Assembly: GCA_013203065.1 (NCBI GenBank)
Contig: JABMQV010000354.1
Span: 1-5,028, forward strand
Source: Desulfobacteraceae bacterium
GTDB lineage: Bacteria > Desulfobacterota > DSM-4660 > Desulfatiglandales > Desulfatiglandaceae
DNA length: 5,028 nt
Reading direction: 5' to 3'
Shown here: positions 4,835 through 5,028 of the stretch, one piece after another
How positions within the stretch are numbered: position 1 is the first letter of the stretch
Layout of the letters: each line of letters begins with the position of its first letter
Notes under the pieces: model-generated
Told to the model about the DNA's origin: nothing
What the model saw: the letters and a program-made list of their open reading frames with translations, nothing else
The model's database searches: none
Made by a program: the position numbers and the translations under genes

Positions 4835-5028
4835 ATGGCTAATATAATCAGGTTCGGCATATCTATTGATGTGCGGCTGTTGGGAAAATTTGACAGCTTA
4901 ATTGACGAAAAGGGTTACAGCAATCGGTCAGAAGCCGTACGTGATCTGATCCGCAATGCATTGGTGGAGGAGGAGTGGACCCAGGAAAACCAGGAGACCG
5001 TGGGCACGGTCTCTCTGGTCTACGACCA
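4835..5028 (+). CDS. nikR: Nickel-responsive transcriptional regulator NikR, N-terminal part (3' end outside window)
   Basis: The visible 64 codons show the ribbon-helix-helix DNA-binding domain: strand IIRFGISID (residues 4-12), helix 1 [13 protein letters not shown] (15-27), then [17 protein letters not shown] (27-43), the family hallmark for helix 2. The linker [13 protein letters not shown] leads into the first strand of the ACT-like nickel-binding domain, SLVYD, where relatives continue with a His-rich stretch; the ligands lie beyond the window. NikR binds nickel and represses nickel uptake genes. Relative to E. coli NikR (R3, T5, T7 in the DNA-contacting strand), the aligned residues are R6, G8 and S10; as I recall, the RFGxS pattern also occurs in other proteobacterial NikRs. 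The gene is divergent from nikMN with a shared 204-base control region, the expected arrangement for a dedicated regulator. Confidence 0.93.
   Translation, partial: MANIIRFGISIDVRLLGKFDSLIDEKGYSNRSEAVRDLIRNALVEEEWTQENQETVGTVSLVYD

Overview
The window looks like ordinary chromosome from a Gram-negative bacterium, most likely a Desulfobacterota/deltaproteobacterial type. That placement is inferred from two things: a LysM-tailed MltD-like murein transglycosylase at the left edge, and a nickel ECF transporter (NikMN-NikQ-NikO) beside a NikR regulator with an operator-like site that resembles the form reported for deltaproteobacteria rather than the Escherichia coli form. No phylogenetic test was possible.

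Layout, left to right. (1) 1-666, plus strand: the C-terminal part of an MltD-like protein with three LysM repeats; its start lies outside the window. (2) 667-816: a convergent gap that contains a short reading frame encoding one transmembrane helix with a basic tail but no standard start. (3) 817-1410, minus strand: a HAD-superfamily phosphatase with a good promoter. (4) 1411-1982: about 570 bases without an intact recognisable gene. It holds the HAD leader and promoter, a terminator-like hairpin on the plus strand with a possible short transcript unit before it, and a probable remnant of a universal stress protein (UspA-like) gene on the minus strand. (5) 1983-4630, minus strand: the nickel operon nikMN-nikQ-nikO, transcribed right to left. 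(6) 4631-4834: the divergent nikMN/nikR control region. (7) 4835 to the right edge, plus strand: the N-terminal half of nikR.

How the genes work together: NikMN is the substrate-binding membrane component, a CbiM-like S-component fused to the NikN-type PDGLE domain. NikQ is the EcfT-type coupling protein and NikO the ABC ATPase. Together they make a complete nickel importer. NikR senses nickel and would repress the importer when nickel is sufficient. A TTGACA-17-TATACA promoter drives nikMN, and an imperfect inverted repeat with 14 bases between the half-sites lies across its -10 element and predicted start point, which is the expected place for repression. The nickel rather than cobalt assignment rests on the adjacent nikR, the PDGLE/NikN fusion and the absence of a visible cobalamin riboswitch.

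I do not see a convincing undescribed system. The points most worth a second look are the NikR operator, the decayed usp-like gene, the plus-strand promoter/ORF/hairpin arrangement at 1463-1658, and the transmembrane frame just after the mltD stop.
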